DNA of 64,000 nucleotides, taken from assembly GCF_029892065.1 (NCBI RefSeq), contig NZ_CP120374.1, positions 992,001 through 1,056,000 of the forward strand, read 5' to 3'. Each line of letters begins with the position of its first letter. The first letter of the stretch is position 1. Shown here in pieces: positions 9,427 to 18,027 of the stretch. This DNA comes from Sinorhizobium garamanticum. GTDB taxonomy: Bacteria; Pseudomonadota; Alphaproteobacteria; Rhizobiales; Rhizobiaceae. The notes beneath the pieces are model-generated. The model was not told the DNA's origin, made no database searches, and saw nothing but the letters and a program-made list of their open reading frames with translations. A program made the position numbers and the translations under genes.

Positions 9427-9590
9427 TCCATATCCTCCCAGGACAAAGCTCCGCCACGCCCGGGCGAGCGGCGCCCAGGCCTCGTAGAAAGAAATTTTGC
9501 GATCATGCGGAGTTCGGGAAATTGGCGCTCCGCACACTCCTCCTCATTGCCAATGGAGAAAAGCTAGCCTAACTTCGGAACAGGCACAAT

Positions 9591-9611
9591 AGTTAATTTA
9601 AGAAATAAACT
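9591..9611. promoter_or_regulatory. Candidate ROK repressor operator
   Basis: AT-rich inverted repeat: AGTTAATTT, spacer AAG, AAATAAACT; the arms pair at 8 of 9 positions. It sits in the 202-base gap between the divergent binding-protein and ROK genes, four bases before the Shine-Dalgarno of the ROK gene. NagC/Mlc-type ROK repressors bind AT-rich sites of this kind, so autorepression and control of the transport operon are both possible. Confidence 0.5.
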
Positions 9612-9628
9612 AACTGGGAGATGCAGCG

Positions 9629-10783
9629 TTGAGAGGCAATGCGAGCACGTCGCGCGCGCTGAACAGGCGCCTGATCTTGAATCTGCTGCGCAACCGCGGA
9701 CCCGTATCAAGAGCCGAACTCGCCTCGGTGACGGGTCTCAGCCCTGCAGCTGTAACGTTCGTCGTCACAGAACTGATGGACGAGGCGTTGGTGGTGGAAC
9801 GGGAGGCTGTCGCGAGCTCGAACGGTCGCCGGCCCATACCGGTGGATATCAACTACGAGGCCCACCTGGCATTGGGCTTCAAGCTCAATCGCAACAGCAT
9901 CGACTGTGTGCTCACCGACCTGGCCACCTCTCCGCTTGCCACGCTGCAGGCAACCGTTACCGACATCACCCCGGAGGGCATGATCGAGGCAATCCGGGAT
10001 GCCATCCCGCGCCTCCTGGCGCAGGCCATGCGTGACGAGAAGGACATCATGGGGATCGGCGTATCCATCCCCGGCGAAGTCGACCCGAGGAACGGCGTCT
10101 GCCTCCAGAGCCCGCGCTTCGGCTGGCGTGACCTTCCCTTCGCGGAAATGTTGGCGGAGCGAGTGCACGCCCCCGTCTGGATAGACGACGACGTCAACGC
10201 CTTCGCGATTGCGCAAAAGCTGTTCGGCGCCGGCCGGAACCATCGCAATTTCGCTGCTCTTGCCATCGGTGCGGGGATCGGCTGCTCTCTGGTTCTGAAT
10301 GGCGATATCTACCACGGAAGCAACAGCGCGGCAGGCAAGCTCGGGCACATCACCTCCGTGCCCGGCGGGGAACTCTGCGAGTGCGGCCGGCGCGGATGTC
10401 TCATGGCGCATGCCGCCGAGCCCTACATGATTGCCGAATGGGGACGCAGGAGAGGCGTCGAACCAACAAGAGACGACTTCGTCGCCTCCGCCGCCGCCGG
10501 CGACGAAGACGCCTTGGAGATCCTGGAGAACGCGGGATCACGCATCGGCAGACACCTGGCGGACCTGATCAACCTGTTCGATCCCGAGGTGATCGTCGTC
10601 GGAGGCGAAGCCGTCCAGTTCGGCGACGCCCTCCTCGACCCGCTCAAGCGATCAATGGACCAGTTCCTGTTCTTCTCCAAACCCGAGATACAGACGGACT
10701 GGGTGCCCCGTTCCTGGGCGAGAGGCGCCGCAGCCTTGGCAACACAAGGCATATTCGATTTCGAGCGCATGCCCAGCGGGTGA
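9629..10783 (+). CDS. ROK-family transcriptional regulator
   Basis: Sugar-responsive repressor, 384 residues. An N-terminal winged helix-turn-helix (residues about 10-65, LRNRGPVSRAELASVTGLSP) is followed by a sugar-kinase-like ROK domain. The zinc-binding cluster is H240 with C250, C252 and C257 in GELCECGRRGCLMA. DDDVNAFAIA and IGAGIGCSLV are the usual ROK elements. The start is TTG at 9629, with GGGAG nine bases before it; no in-frame ATG fits as well. It is transcribed away from the galactoside transport operon, so it most likely represses that operon in the absence of a sugar inducer. Confidence 0.9.
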   Translation: MRGNASTSRALNRRLILNLLRNRGPVSRAELASVTGLSPAAVTFVVTELMDEALVVEREAVASSNGRRPIPVDINYEAHLALGFKLNRNSIDCVLTDLATSPLATLQATVTDITPEGMIEAIRDAIPRLLAQAMRDEKDIMGIGVSIPGEVDPRNGVCLQSPRFGWRDLPFAEMLAERVHAPVWIDDDVNAFAIAQKLFGAGRNHRNFAALAIGAGIGCSLVLNGDIYHGSNSAAGKLGHITSVPGGELCECGRRGCLMAHAAEPYMIAEWGRRRGVEPTRDDFVASAAAGDEDALEILENAGSRIGRHLADLINLFDPEVIVVGGEAVQFGDALLDPLKRSMDQFLFFSKPEIQTDWVPRSWARGAAALATQGIFDFERMPSG

Positions 10784-11045
10784 CGTGTTCATCTCGCATG
10801 GTTGCTTTGCGTCCAGCGAGCAAAAGAGTCACTCGGCCACCTTCCTGCGGCCCTCGCCAGGCTCGGGTGGTCCGACGCATTAGCTGGGCGCCGAGACGCG
10901 TCTCCAAGCGGGCTATCGCCCTGCTAAGGACCGAGGGCGTTGTCGAGAGTGCAACCGCTGCTTAGGACGAATTCGTTCTCGACTGGCAGCGCGGCTTCGG
11001 CTTCGACAATCCCATATTCCGACGGGTTTCGTACACCGCTCGGGC

Positions 11046-11237
11046 ATGGCCACTCGCAAGGACTTCACCTTTATCGAGACGCCAACAAGGAAATAGCAGC
11101 ACGGCCTGATGATCGAAAACTTCGCCCGTTCGATCCTCGCCGGCAATGCCGCCGAGCGCGAGGCATGGCTTGAGGCGACCACCAGAACCCAAGCGTCCCT
11201 CGATGCCATCTGGCGGGAAACCCAGTCGCAGGGCTGA
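11046..11237 (+). pseudogene. Remnant of a Gfo/Idh/MocA-type oxidoreductase C-terminus
   Basis: In one frame, DFTFIETPTRK is followed by a TAG stop at 11094-11096, then QHGLMIENFARSILAGNAAE, and AWLEATTRTQASLDAIWRET up to a final stop at 11235. The second part resembles the C-terminal helices of NAD(P)-dependent sugar dehydrogenases. No matching frame for the N-terminal dinucleotide fold remains between 10784 and 11045, and the match seems to change frame near 11040. I see no other gene in the 617 bases from 10784 to 11400. Confidence 0.35.
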
Positions 11238-11400
11238 GCCTCCCCGGCAATGAACATCAAATCCCAATACGAGAGCAAATCCACGAAAACACGGATGCCG
11301 GATATATCAGGAGACGCGCTCACTGCCTGATTCAGCGGGAATAGCAGCGGTATGTTTCAGGCACCGCCGCTACACCCCTTACCGTAAGTGCAATGGGATT

Positions 11401-11853
11401 TCAGGTGAGGTGCTCGATGCGCAACGGAAACTTGCCGCGTGTGAGCAAGGGTTCGACGCCGCCGTCCAGGCGGCCGAGCCGGATCAGACCGCTCGAGTAG
11501 CGATAGCCGGCGTAAAAGAATGCCAGATTGCCCCACGGAGAATAATAGCAGAGGTCGCCCGGAGCTTCGTTGGAAAACGGCCCGCTGCCTTCCTCGGTGA
11601 GCTTTCGCGGCAGATAGGCGATCTTCTCGTTGTTGGCATAGTTGTCGATCGTGAGATCGAGCGGAAGCATGGACGCAAAGTCGCGGGCCGACGGATTGTC
11701 GTAGAGCGTCGCGGTAAAATCGTGACCGGCAAAGGTTATGCGTATCTTCATGTTCGTGTCCTTCTCAGCCCATGCCAGACGCGGCATGAGGGCGCCGGTG
11801 GCGGCTGTCGCGATGAGGGCTCGGCGTGTGAACGCGGGCGGTTGCGGCGTCAT
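11401..11853 (-). CDS. Cyclophilin-like fold protein with a signal peptide
   Basis: A 150-residue exported protein. Residues 1-29 form a Tat-like signal (TRRALIATAATGALMPRLAWA). The rest, from MKIRITFAGHDFTATLYDNP onward, has the pattern of the small cyclophilin-like family: ARDFASMLPLDLTIDNYA, IAYLPRKL, a GDLCYYSPWGNLAFFY core, and GLIRLGRLDGGVEPLL. The function of this family is unknown. The start overlaps the stop of the MFS gene as ATGA, so the two are made together. Many cytoplasmic homologues lack the signal; here a second Met lies at the domain start. Confidence 0.8.
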   Translation of the reverse strand: MTPQPPAFTRRALIATAATGALMPRLAWAEKDTNMKIRITFAGHDFTATLYDNPSARDFASMLPLDLTIDNYANNEKIAYLPRKLTEEGSGPFSNEAPGDLCYYSPWGNLAFFYAGYRYSSGLIRLGRLDGGVEPLLTRGKFPLRIEHLT

Positions 11854-13040
11854 CTTGTACGCTCCCAGTCAAACCAGGCGGCCAGGGCGGCCACGGCGGA
11901 TCCAAATAATAGCGCGGCGGCGACGGCGAACGAACTCCACCATCCAGCCCAATCGAACAGAAGGCCACCGGCTGCCGCACCGATCGTGATGGCAAACTGG
12001 ATGACGGCAACCTGAAGGCCCCCACCGGTCTCCGCATCGTCGCGCAGCACCCGGCTTAGCCAGGTTCCCCAGCCGACCGGCGCCGCTGTCCCGAAGAAGC
12101 CCCATGCAATGAGCAAACCAGCGACCGATAGCTTCATGGAACCGAGCGCGATCAGCAGAAGGGCGATCGCGGCCATCACGAGCGGAATGAAGATCACGAT
12201 CGAGTAAAGCCGCGTGGAGAGCAGCCGGCTGATGCTCCAGGTCCCCGCAACGCCCGCGAGCCCCATCGACAAAAGAACGAGGGACAGTGCGGAAACCGAA
12301 TAGCCCGCAACAGACTCGAGGAACGGCCGGAGATAGGTGAACAATGCAAACTGTCCCATGAACAGCAACAGGATTGCTGTCATGCCAAGAGCGACCTGGC
12401 GGCGGCCCAGAAGTCGAAACACGTTCCCTGTCGCCCTGCGCCGGCGCGGCGGTAGCGACGGCATGCTCAGCCATTGCCAGATGAGCGCAAGCAGCGCCAA
12501 AGGCACCACTAAGAAAAATGCGCCCCGCCATCCAACGTAGTCGCCGACAAAGCTGCCAAGCGGAGCCGCGATCGTGGCGGCGATAGCGTTGCCGGCATTC
12601 AGCATGGCAAGCCCGTTCGGTACTGCGCTGTCCGGCAGGAGGCGCATGACGATCGCGGTGGACATCGACCAGAATCCGCCGATCGCGACGCCGAGCAGCG
12701 CGCGCCCCGTCATCAGTGCCGTGTAAGTGGGCGCGAAAGTCACGATCAGACCGGAGACGATGAGCAGGAGCGAAAAGGAAGACAGAACGATCTTGCGATC
12801 GATGTTCCGCGTGAGCCCCGCAATGGAGAGACTGGTCATCACTGCGAACAGACCTGAGATCGAAATCGCCTGGCCCGCCTGCCCCTCGCTCATCCCGAGA
12901 TCACTGGCAATCGGCGTCAGGAGACTGACCGGCATGAATTCCGAAGCGATCAGCACCGCGACGCAAAGCGCCATCGACGCAACTGCGCCCCAAGCCGCAA
13001 CGGGTCTGGCCAAAGCCTCATCGAATGTTGTCTGTGCCAT
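11850..13040 (-). CDS. MFS transporter, DHA1 (AraJ/NepI-like) family
   Basis: Inner-membrane proton-driven efflux protein, 396 residues and about 12 membrane helices, of the AraJ/NepI/sugar-efflux group. Typical pieces are SLLTPIASDLGMSEGQAGQA at the first loop and GRALLGVAIGGFW in helix 4. ATG 13040 has AAGGACG upstream; the frame extends to 13109 without a site. It is co-transcribed with the cyclophilin-like gene. About 100 bases upstream is a copy of the candidate operator that also lies before the molybdenum hydroxylase genes, so it may export a compound related to that enzyme's substrate. Confidence 0.88.
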   Translation of the reverse strand: MAQTTFDEALARPVAAWGAVASMALCVAVLIASEFMPVSLLTPIASDLGMSEGQAGQAISISGLFAVMTSLSIAGLTRNIDRKIVLSSFSLLLIVSGLIVTFAPTYTALMTGRALLGVAIGGFWSMSTAIVMRLLPDSAVPNGLAMLNAGNAIAATIAAPLGSFVGDYVGWRGAFFLVVPLALLALIWQWLSMPSLPPRRRRATGNVFRLLGRRQVALGMTAILLLFMGQFALFTYLRPFLESVAGYSVSALSLVLLSMGLAGVAGTWSISRLLSTRLYSIVIFIPLVMAAIALLLIALGSMKLSVAGLLIAWGFFGTAAPVGWGTWLSRVLRDDAETGGGLQVAVIQFAITIGAAAGGLLFDWAGWWSSFAVAAALLFGSAVAALAAWFDWERTR

Positions 13041-13138
13041 GTATCTATCGTCCTTGAAGAGCGAGGCCGGCAGGAATTTGCCTCTCACTTTCATGTAGCA
13101 GCCGCACATCGATAGAATTAGCCGTCATAATTCGAATG

Positions 13139-13166
13139 GATTTATCGATATGGAACATAAGTTGAG
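13139..13166. promoter_or_regulatory. Candidate LysR operator, copy upstream of the MFS gene
   Basis: The block begins GATTTATCGATA and ends with a CATAA-containing half. It matches the block at 16441-16468 at 22 of 28 ungapped positions. It lies 99 bases upstream of the MFS start. Its twin stands between the LysR gene and the hydroxylase operon. Confidence 0.55.
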
Positions 13167-13257
13167 GGGTGGGACTGGGGCGCCTGGGTCTTGAATCAAG
13201 TGTCACGGCGCCGACAGAAGCCCACGCCGCCACAGCATGCAGGTGGTCCAACAGAAC

Positions 13258-13626
13258 CTACTGCGATCCAAGGAACTCGATAATTGCCCGCCGCTCTTCA
13301 GCGTTGTTGAACCGCTGCGTCATCCGTGTGCCGCGCACCATGGCGGCCGGATTGCCGAGAAAGGTCTCCAAGGTTTCGGGTGTCCAGTTGACGCCGGAAT
13401 CCCGAAGCGCAGCAGAGTACCGGAAGCCCTCAACGGTGCCGGCTGCTCGACCGACCACCCCCTGCAGATGCGGGCCAACACCGTTTCGTGGTGTTGCGAT
13501 CTGATGGCACGCACCGCAGCGTTGCTGAAACAACCGTTGACCCGGCGCGGCGTCCTGAGAGAAGGCAGGCGCCGCAACGCCTGCCGAAAGGAGAGAGCTC
13601 AGAAGCGCTATAACTACGTATTTCAA
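13258..13626 (-). CDS. Periplasmic c-type cytochrome
   Basis: Small class I cytochrome c of 122 residues. A Sec signal (MKYVVIALLSSLLSAGVAAP) precedes a haem site CGACH, an axial-ligand candidate in GTRM near residue 100, and the family's PHLQGVVGRAAG loop. The start overlaps the stop of the molybdenum-subunit gene as ATGA. It probably takes electrons from the periplasmic hydroxylase and passes them to the respiratory chain. Confidence 0.9.
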   Translation of the reverse strand: MKYVVIALLSSLLSAGVAAPAFSQDAAPGQRLFQQRCGACHQIATPRNGVGPHLQGVVGRAAGTVEGFRYSAALRDSGVNWTPETLETFLGNPAAMVRGTRMTQRFNNAEERRAIIEFLGSQ

Positions 13627-15863
13627 CCGTCGACTCCCTTGAGATCGAGTTTGGAGAGCGGCAGGCTTCGAACGCGCTTACCTGCCAGAACGGAGACGGC
13701 GTTTGCGATGGCCGGGGGTACGCCCGGCAAACCAGGTTCGCCAATGCCGCCCATGGGAGCGCCGCTTTCCACGATCCGAACATGGACCCGCGGCATGCGA
13801 TCCGGCGTCAGGATCGGATAGCCGTCGTAGTTGCGGGCCTGCGGCATGCCGTCGACGTAGACGACTTCCTCGAGGAGAGCGGAGGAAAGGCCGAGCGCTA
13901 CGGCCGAGTTCACCTGGGCGTCGATGATCGCGGGATTGACGATGCTGCCCGGATCGATCGCCACCCAGACGTCGTGGACAATGATCTCGCTTTGCTTGAG
14001 CGACACTTCGGCGATCGTCGCGACCTCGCTGCCAAAGGGTGAGGCCATGGCCACTCCGCGGGCGCGCCGCGTGCCGTCCTCGGCCGTGAACGGCCCACGC
14101 CGCCAGCCTCCCGATAGTTCCGCGACGGCTTCGAGCAGCGTCCTGTGGCGTGGATTGTCGGCAAGCAGGCGATGTCGCAGTTCATAAGGATCCTGCTGGC
14201 CCGCATCGGCCATCTCGTCAAAAAACGTCTCGTAGAAGAAGTCGTTCATCGAGTGGCCGACGGAGCGCCAGAAGCCGATGATGGCCGGATCGTCTACGTG
14301 AATCTGGCCGACACGCCGGTTGGGGATCGTATAGACCTTGCCGGCAATGCCCTCGACCGCCGAGCCGTCGACCTTGTCGGGCTGACGCCCGAACCAGCGG
14401 CCCGTCGGTCCTTCTCCCACCGCAACGGCGGAGAGCGCTACCGGCATTCCGCTGGCATCCAGTCCGGCGCGGAAACGCACCGCTGCCATGGGCCGCAGAG
14501 TGTCCCGTAGGAACTCCTCCTCGCGGCTCCAGATAAGCTTGACGGGGCGACCGACAGCCTTTGCGAGTTGGATGGCCTGCGGGAACGGGTTAGCCGTTTG
14601 ATAAAGGAAATGCCGTCCGAAGAAGCCGCCGAGCATAGGCGAATGGATGATGACCTTCTCAGGCGCGATGTCTGCCAGCTTCGCGGCCTCGGCCTGAAAC
14701 ATTTCGGGTGCCTGGTTGGGAATCCAGAGCTCAAGCGAACCATCGTCGTTCCAACGCGCAAGCGCGGATGGCGGCTCGAGTTGTCCATGAGCCAGATAGG
14801 GCGCGTCATAGGTCGCCTCCACCACGCGCGCGGCGCTTGCGAGCGCGCTCTCGGCATCGCCCTCCGATTCAAAGGCAACCCCGTCGCCGGTCGTCGCCTT
14901 CAACTTCGCCATATGTGCCTCGGTAGAGAAATCGGCCGGCATCGCATGCGCTGTTCCGACAGCATCGGTCCAGGTCACCTGCAGAGCTTCGACCGCCATG
15001 CGAGCACGCCACCAACTATCGGCGACCACGGCAACGACCCCCGGCAGGCTGTGGATGGAATGGACGCCGGGCATTCCGCGAACGTCGGCTTCGTTCTGCA
15101 GCGCGTCTGGTTCGCCACCGAGACGGGGGCTGTGCTGCACGGCGGCATAGAGCATGCCGTCAACCTTCAGGTCGATCGAATATTTGGCCTTCCCTGTCGA
15201 CTTGTCGCGCACATCAAGCCGCGCGACCGGCTTGCCGATCCAGCGGAAGTCGGCACGATCACGCAGCACGACGTCGGTCGGGAGAGGCAACCCGGCGGCC
15301 GCATCCGCAATCTCTCCGTATGGAATTGCCCGTCCCGAGGCACTGTGCACAACGCGCCCCGGTTCGGTCGACAGCTCTGCTACCGGCACGCTCAGCCGTG
15401 CCGCGGCGGCCTGAAGCAGCATGTGGCGCGCGGAAGCGCCGAGCTTGCGCATGGCGTCGTAACTCATGCGGACGGACATGCTGCCGCCGGTAAACCGCCC
15501 GCCGCCAGTCAGGAGATAATCGGGACCGGGAGGCGCGCCCTCGACGACAAAATTGGCCGGATCGACATCCAGCTCCTCACCGACGATCTGGGCCATGGCC
15601 GTGAAAATACCCTGCCCTCCCTCGATGAAGGCGCTGCGGAACAGCACGGTGCTGTCGGGGCGGATCTCCAGAAACGCAGCAACACGGGAACCGGGCGTGA
15701 TGGCTGCAGCGGCTGCCTGTGCTCTGGCGCGGCCGACCGGCAAAGTTACGCCAAGGACGAGTGCACCGAGGGAGGCGCCGAGAAAGCCGCGCCGCGACAG
15801 CTTGAACGGCTTGCCGTTCTCGCTGGTCACGACTTCAGAGGCAATGGGTGTCATGTCGTTCAT
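13623..15863 (-). CDS. Molybdenum hydroxylase large subunit, isoquinoline 1-oxidoreductase/aldehyde oxidase type
   Basis: Molybdopterin-cytosine-dinucleotide-binding catalytic subunit, 746 residues, of the single-chain xanthine-dehydrogenase-related group seen in IorB and aldehyde oxidoreductases. A twin-arginine signal (LSRRGFLGASLGALVLGVTL) directs it to the periplasm. Cofactor motifs include GGGRFTGGSM and GGFFGRHF; the catalytic Glu is in GGIGEPGLPG near the C-terminus. ATG 15863 has GAGGGG at good spacing. It lies 14 bases after the 2Fe-2S gene and overlaps the cytochrome gene. The substrate (N-heterocycle, aldehyde or nicotinate-like) cannot be told from sequence alone. No separate FAD subunit is present, in keeping with cytochrome as electron acceptor. 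Confidence 0.9.
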   Translation of the reverse strand: MNDMTPIASEVVTSENGKPFKLSRRGFLGASLGALVLGVTLPVGRARAQAAAAAITPGSRVAAFLEIRPDSTVLFRSAFIEGGQGIFTAMAQIVGEELDVDPANFVVEGAPPGPDYLLTGGGRFTGGSMSVRMSYDAMRKLGASARHMLLQAAAARLSVPVAELSTEPGRVVHSASGRAIPYGEIADAAAGLPLPTDVVLRDRADFRWIGKPVARLDVRDKSTGKAKYSIDLKVDGMLYAAVQHSPRLGGEPDALQNEADVRGMPGVHSIHSLPGVVAVVADSWWRARMAVEALQVTWTDAVGTAHAMPADFSTEAHMAKLKATTGDGVAFESEGDAESALASAARVVEATYDAPYLAHGQLEPPSALARWNDDGSLELWIPNQAPEMFQAEAAKLADIAPEKVIIHSPMLGGFFGRHFLYQTANPFPQAIQLAKAVGRPVKLIWSREEEFLRDTLRPMAAVRFRAGLDASGMPVALSAVAVGEGPTGRWFGRQPDKVDGSAVEGIAGKVYTIPNRRVGQIHVDDPAIIGFWRSVGHSMNDFFYETFFDEMADAGQQDPYELRHRLLADNPRHRTLLEAVAELSGGWRRGPFTAEDGTRRARGVAMASPFGSEVATIAEVSLKQSEIIVHDVWVAIDPGSIVNPAIIDAQVNSAVALGLSSALLEEVVYVDGMPQARNYDGYPILTPDRMPRVHVRIVESGAPMGGIGEPGLPGVPPAIANAVSVLAGKRVRSLPLSKLDLKGVDG

Positions 15864-15877
15864 GGCGTACCCCTCAC

Positions 15878-16324
15878 TCAAGCCTGAGCAGCCTGCCGGA
15901 CGGCAGCCGCGATTGCGTTGTAGGTGCCACAGCGACAAAGATTGACCATCGCAGCGGCGATGTCCTCATCCGTCGGTTGAGGGCTCTGTTTCAGGAGCGC
16001 CGTTGCCGCCATGACCTGGCCCGACTGGCAGTAGCCACATTGCGGAACTTGATTGGAGACCCATGCCTCGACGACCTTCTGGCCCACGGTGTCTTCCGTG
16101 ATGGCTTCGATGGTCATGATCTCGGAACCCGCAACGCTCTCGAGCGGCGTGACACAGGAGCGCGTCGCCTGGCCGTCGACGAGCACCGTGCAGGCGCCAC
16201 ACTGCGCGAGACCGCAACCATACTTGGTCCCAGTCATGCCGAGTTCGTCACGAAGAACCCAGAGCAACGGCGTATCCGGCTCGATATTGACCTGGTGTTT
16301 CGTGCCGTTGATGGTGAGTTCCAT
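15878..16324 (-). CDS. Molybdenum hydroxylase 2Fe-2S subunit
   Basis: Small subunit of 148 residues with two 2Fe-2S clusters. The plant-ferredoxin-like site is YGCGLAQCGACTVLVDG and the helical-domain site is CGYCQSGQVM with LCRCGTYNAI. ATG 16324 starts the conserved MELTINGTKHQVN; a longer open frame upstream has no support. It has no signal of its own, so it is probably co-exported with the Tat-bearing large subunit. It is the first gene of the operon, divergent from the LysR gene. Confidence 0.93.
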   Translation of the reverse strand: MELTINGTKHQVNIEPDTPLLWVLRDELGMTGTKYGCGLAQCGACTVLVDGQATRSCVTPLESVAGSEIMTIEAITEDTVGQKVVEAWVSNQVPQCGYCQSGQVMAATALLKQSPQPTDEDIAAAMVNLCRCGTYNAIAAAVRQAAQA

Positions 16325-16440
16325 GGCGGTGTCCCCAATGCAGATTGCGCAAGAGCGGGTGTCGAAACAGAGCGCGGACTGTTTCAGAGGGAGACAGTAG
16401 CAAAAGCGATTCCTATGGATTAGTGGCCCCGGTTCTCTTA

Positions 16441-16468
16441 GATTTATCGATAAGAGCCATAAATCGAG
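16441..16468. promoter_or_regulatory. Candidate LysR operator between hydroxylase operon and lysR
   Basis: It contains the perfect palindrome TTATCGATAA (16444-16453) followed by CCATAAATCGAG. It lies 24 bases before the LysR start and about 117 bases upstream of the 2Fe-2S gene, the expected place for a shared divergent operator. A close copy is at 13139-13166. Confidence 0.6.
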
Positions 16469-16491
16469 AACGAGCATCTGGACTTAGAGTG

Positions 16492-17388
16492 ATGGCCAAG
16501 GAAGACTTCAACGACCTGCTATGGTTCCTAGCCGTGGCAGAGGAACGCAGTTTCACGAGGGCGGCTGCCAAGCTCGGCATAACCCAGTCGACGCTCAGCC
16601 ACACGATCAAGCGCCTGGAAACGCGCATGGGCCTCAGGCTGCTGGCCCGAACCACCCGGAGCGTTGCATTGACGGAAGCTGGCGAGCGCTTGCTGCATTC
16701 GCTGGCGCCGCGGGTATCCGCCATACGCGATGATCTGGCGGCGCTCACGGCCCTTCGCGACAAGCCGTCCGGCACGATTAGGATTACGCTGTCTGATCAC
16801 GCTTTGGAGGGCCTGGTCTGGCCCAAACTCGAGCCGATCCTCTCGCAGTATCCCGACATCAAGCTTGAATTGAGCAGGGACAATGGCTTGCGGAATATCG
16901 TGGAAGATGGGTTTGACGCAGGCATTCGCCTCGGCGAGAGCATCGAAAAGGATATGATCGCGGTCCGGATCGGGCCGGACTGGCGCCTTCTGGCCGTCGC
17001 GTCGCCTGAATATCTGGCAAATCGCCCGCTACCGCAGCATCCGCAGGAACTGATCCAGCACAACTGCATCAACCAGCGCCAGACAACGAGCGGTGGGCTT
17101 TATGTCTGGGAGTTTGAGAAAGACGGGCAAGAGCTCCGCGTCAGGGTCGACGGACAATTAACCTTCAATAGCTCCTACTCCATAGTCGACGCCGCCCTGA
17201 GAGGTCACGGCATAGGTTATGTGCCGGACGACCTTGTCACCGAACACATCAGAGCGGGGCGCTTGGTACCCCTGCTCGAGTCCTGGTCGCCTCCTTTCGC
17301 CGGGTACTACATCTATTATCCAAGCCGACATCAGAACTCCCCGGCATTCAAGGTCGTGGTCGATGCGTTGCGGCATCACGCCCTCTGA
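16492..17388 (+). CDS. LysR-family transcriptional regulator
   Basis: Regulator of 298 residues. The N-terminal winged helix includes SFTRAAAKLGITQSTLSHTI with the usual LysR spacing, and the rest is a periplasmic-binding-like effector domain. ATG 16492 is chosen because MAKEDFNDLLWFLAVAEERS is the family's usual beginning; the frame runs upstream to 16345 across the promoter. It is divergent from the hydroxylase operon and probably activates it and, through the copied operator, the MFS operon. Confidence 0.92.
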   Translation: MAKEDFNDLLWFLAVAEERSFTRAAAKLGITQSTLSHTIKRLETRMGLRLLARTTRSVALTEAGERLLHSLAPRVSAIRDDLAALTALRDKPSGTIRITLSDHALEGLVWPKLEPILSQYPDIKLELSRDNGLRNIVEDGFDAGIRLGESIEKDMIAVRIGPDWRLLAVASPEYLANRPLPQHPQELIQHNCINQRQTTSGGLYVWEFEKDGQELRVRVDGQLTFNSSYSIVDAALRGHGIGYVPDDLVTEHIRAGRLVPLLESWSPPFAGYYIYYPSRHQNSPAFKVVVDALRHHAL

Positions 17389-17569
17389 TATTTCCCTCAC
17401 CTGCCCGCCCGCGCCAGCAAGGGAGCGATTTTGTCGTGGATGTCGTATGTGCAGGAGCGCGGGCCTCCCCGCTTTGGTCAAAGTGTCGCCAGGTCCGGAA
17501 CAAGAGGCGGGCGGGGGTGTTAACCGGACGAAACTATCGTGAGCTCCGCCTCGTTTCCGCGAGACCAAG

Positions 17570-17962
17570 ATGGCCATCCACTTCAATCATACAATCGTGT
17601 GGGCCCGAGACAGTAAAGCCTCGGCAGACTTCCTGGCCGACATGCTGGGATTGCCAACGCCACGGCGCTGGGGGCCGTTCCACATGGTCACGACTGACAA
17701 CGACGCCAATCTCGACTATATGGATGCCGAGGGTGAGATCGTGCGCCAACACTACGCCTTTCTCGTCGGCGACGCTGAATTCAGCGCGATTCTCAATCGA
17801 ATTCGCGAGCGGGACCTGCGCTACTGGGCTGACCCCGGTCAGAGAAAGCCAGGCGAAACCAATAACCACGACGGTGGACGCGGTCTCTATTTCGAAGACC
17901 CGAATGGCCATCTGCTCGAAATCATCACGCGTCCCTATGGCAGTGGCGGCTGGAATCCGTGA
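17570..17962 (+). CDS. VOC (glyoxalase/bleomycin-resistance) family protein
   Basis: A 130-residue single-chain VOC protein. Metal-ligand candidates are H7 in FNHTIVW and the Glu in HLLEIITRPY; GRGLYFEDPNGH is the typical second-half strand. The family covers glyoxalases, dioxygenases and antibiotic-binding proteins, so the reaction is open. It is downstream of the LysR gene by 181 bases and convergent with a cytochrome gene. Confidence 0.85.
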   Translation: MAIHFNHTIVWARDSKASADFLADMLGLPTPRRWGPFHMVTTDNDANLDYMDAEGEIVRQHYAFLVGDAEFSAILNRIRERDLRYWADPGQRKPGETNNHDGGRGLYFEDPNGHLLEIITRPYGSGGWNP

Positions 17963-17977
17963 GCCTGGCGCGAAGAA

Positions 17978-17995
17978 CAGCGCGGCGTCGCGCTG
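17978..17995. terminator. Short hairpin between convergent genes
   Basis: Perfect 7-base inverted repeat CAGCGCG-GCGT-CGCGCTG between the ends of the VOC gene and the cytochrome gene. No T-run follows on either strand, so terminator activity is uncertain. Confidence 0.35.
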
Positions 17996-18027
17996 ACCCC
18001 GGCACACACAGGTGTGAAACAACGCCC

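Noticed and set aside
9427..9537. Longer start of the sugar-binding protein at 9537
   Set aside because: GGGAGG before ATG 9426 and the Tat signal position fit the shorter protein.
7729..9567. Open frame of 612 codons on the plus strand over the sugar-binding-protein gene
   Set aside because: It lies opposite a well-supported solute-binding protein and permease, with no recognisable motif or ribosome site.
14568..15887. Open frame of 439 codons opposite the molybdenum subunit
   Set aside because: It is antisense to conserved cofactor motifs and has shadow-type composition.
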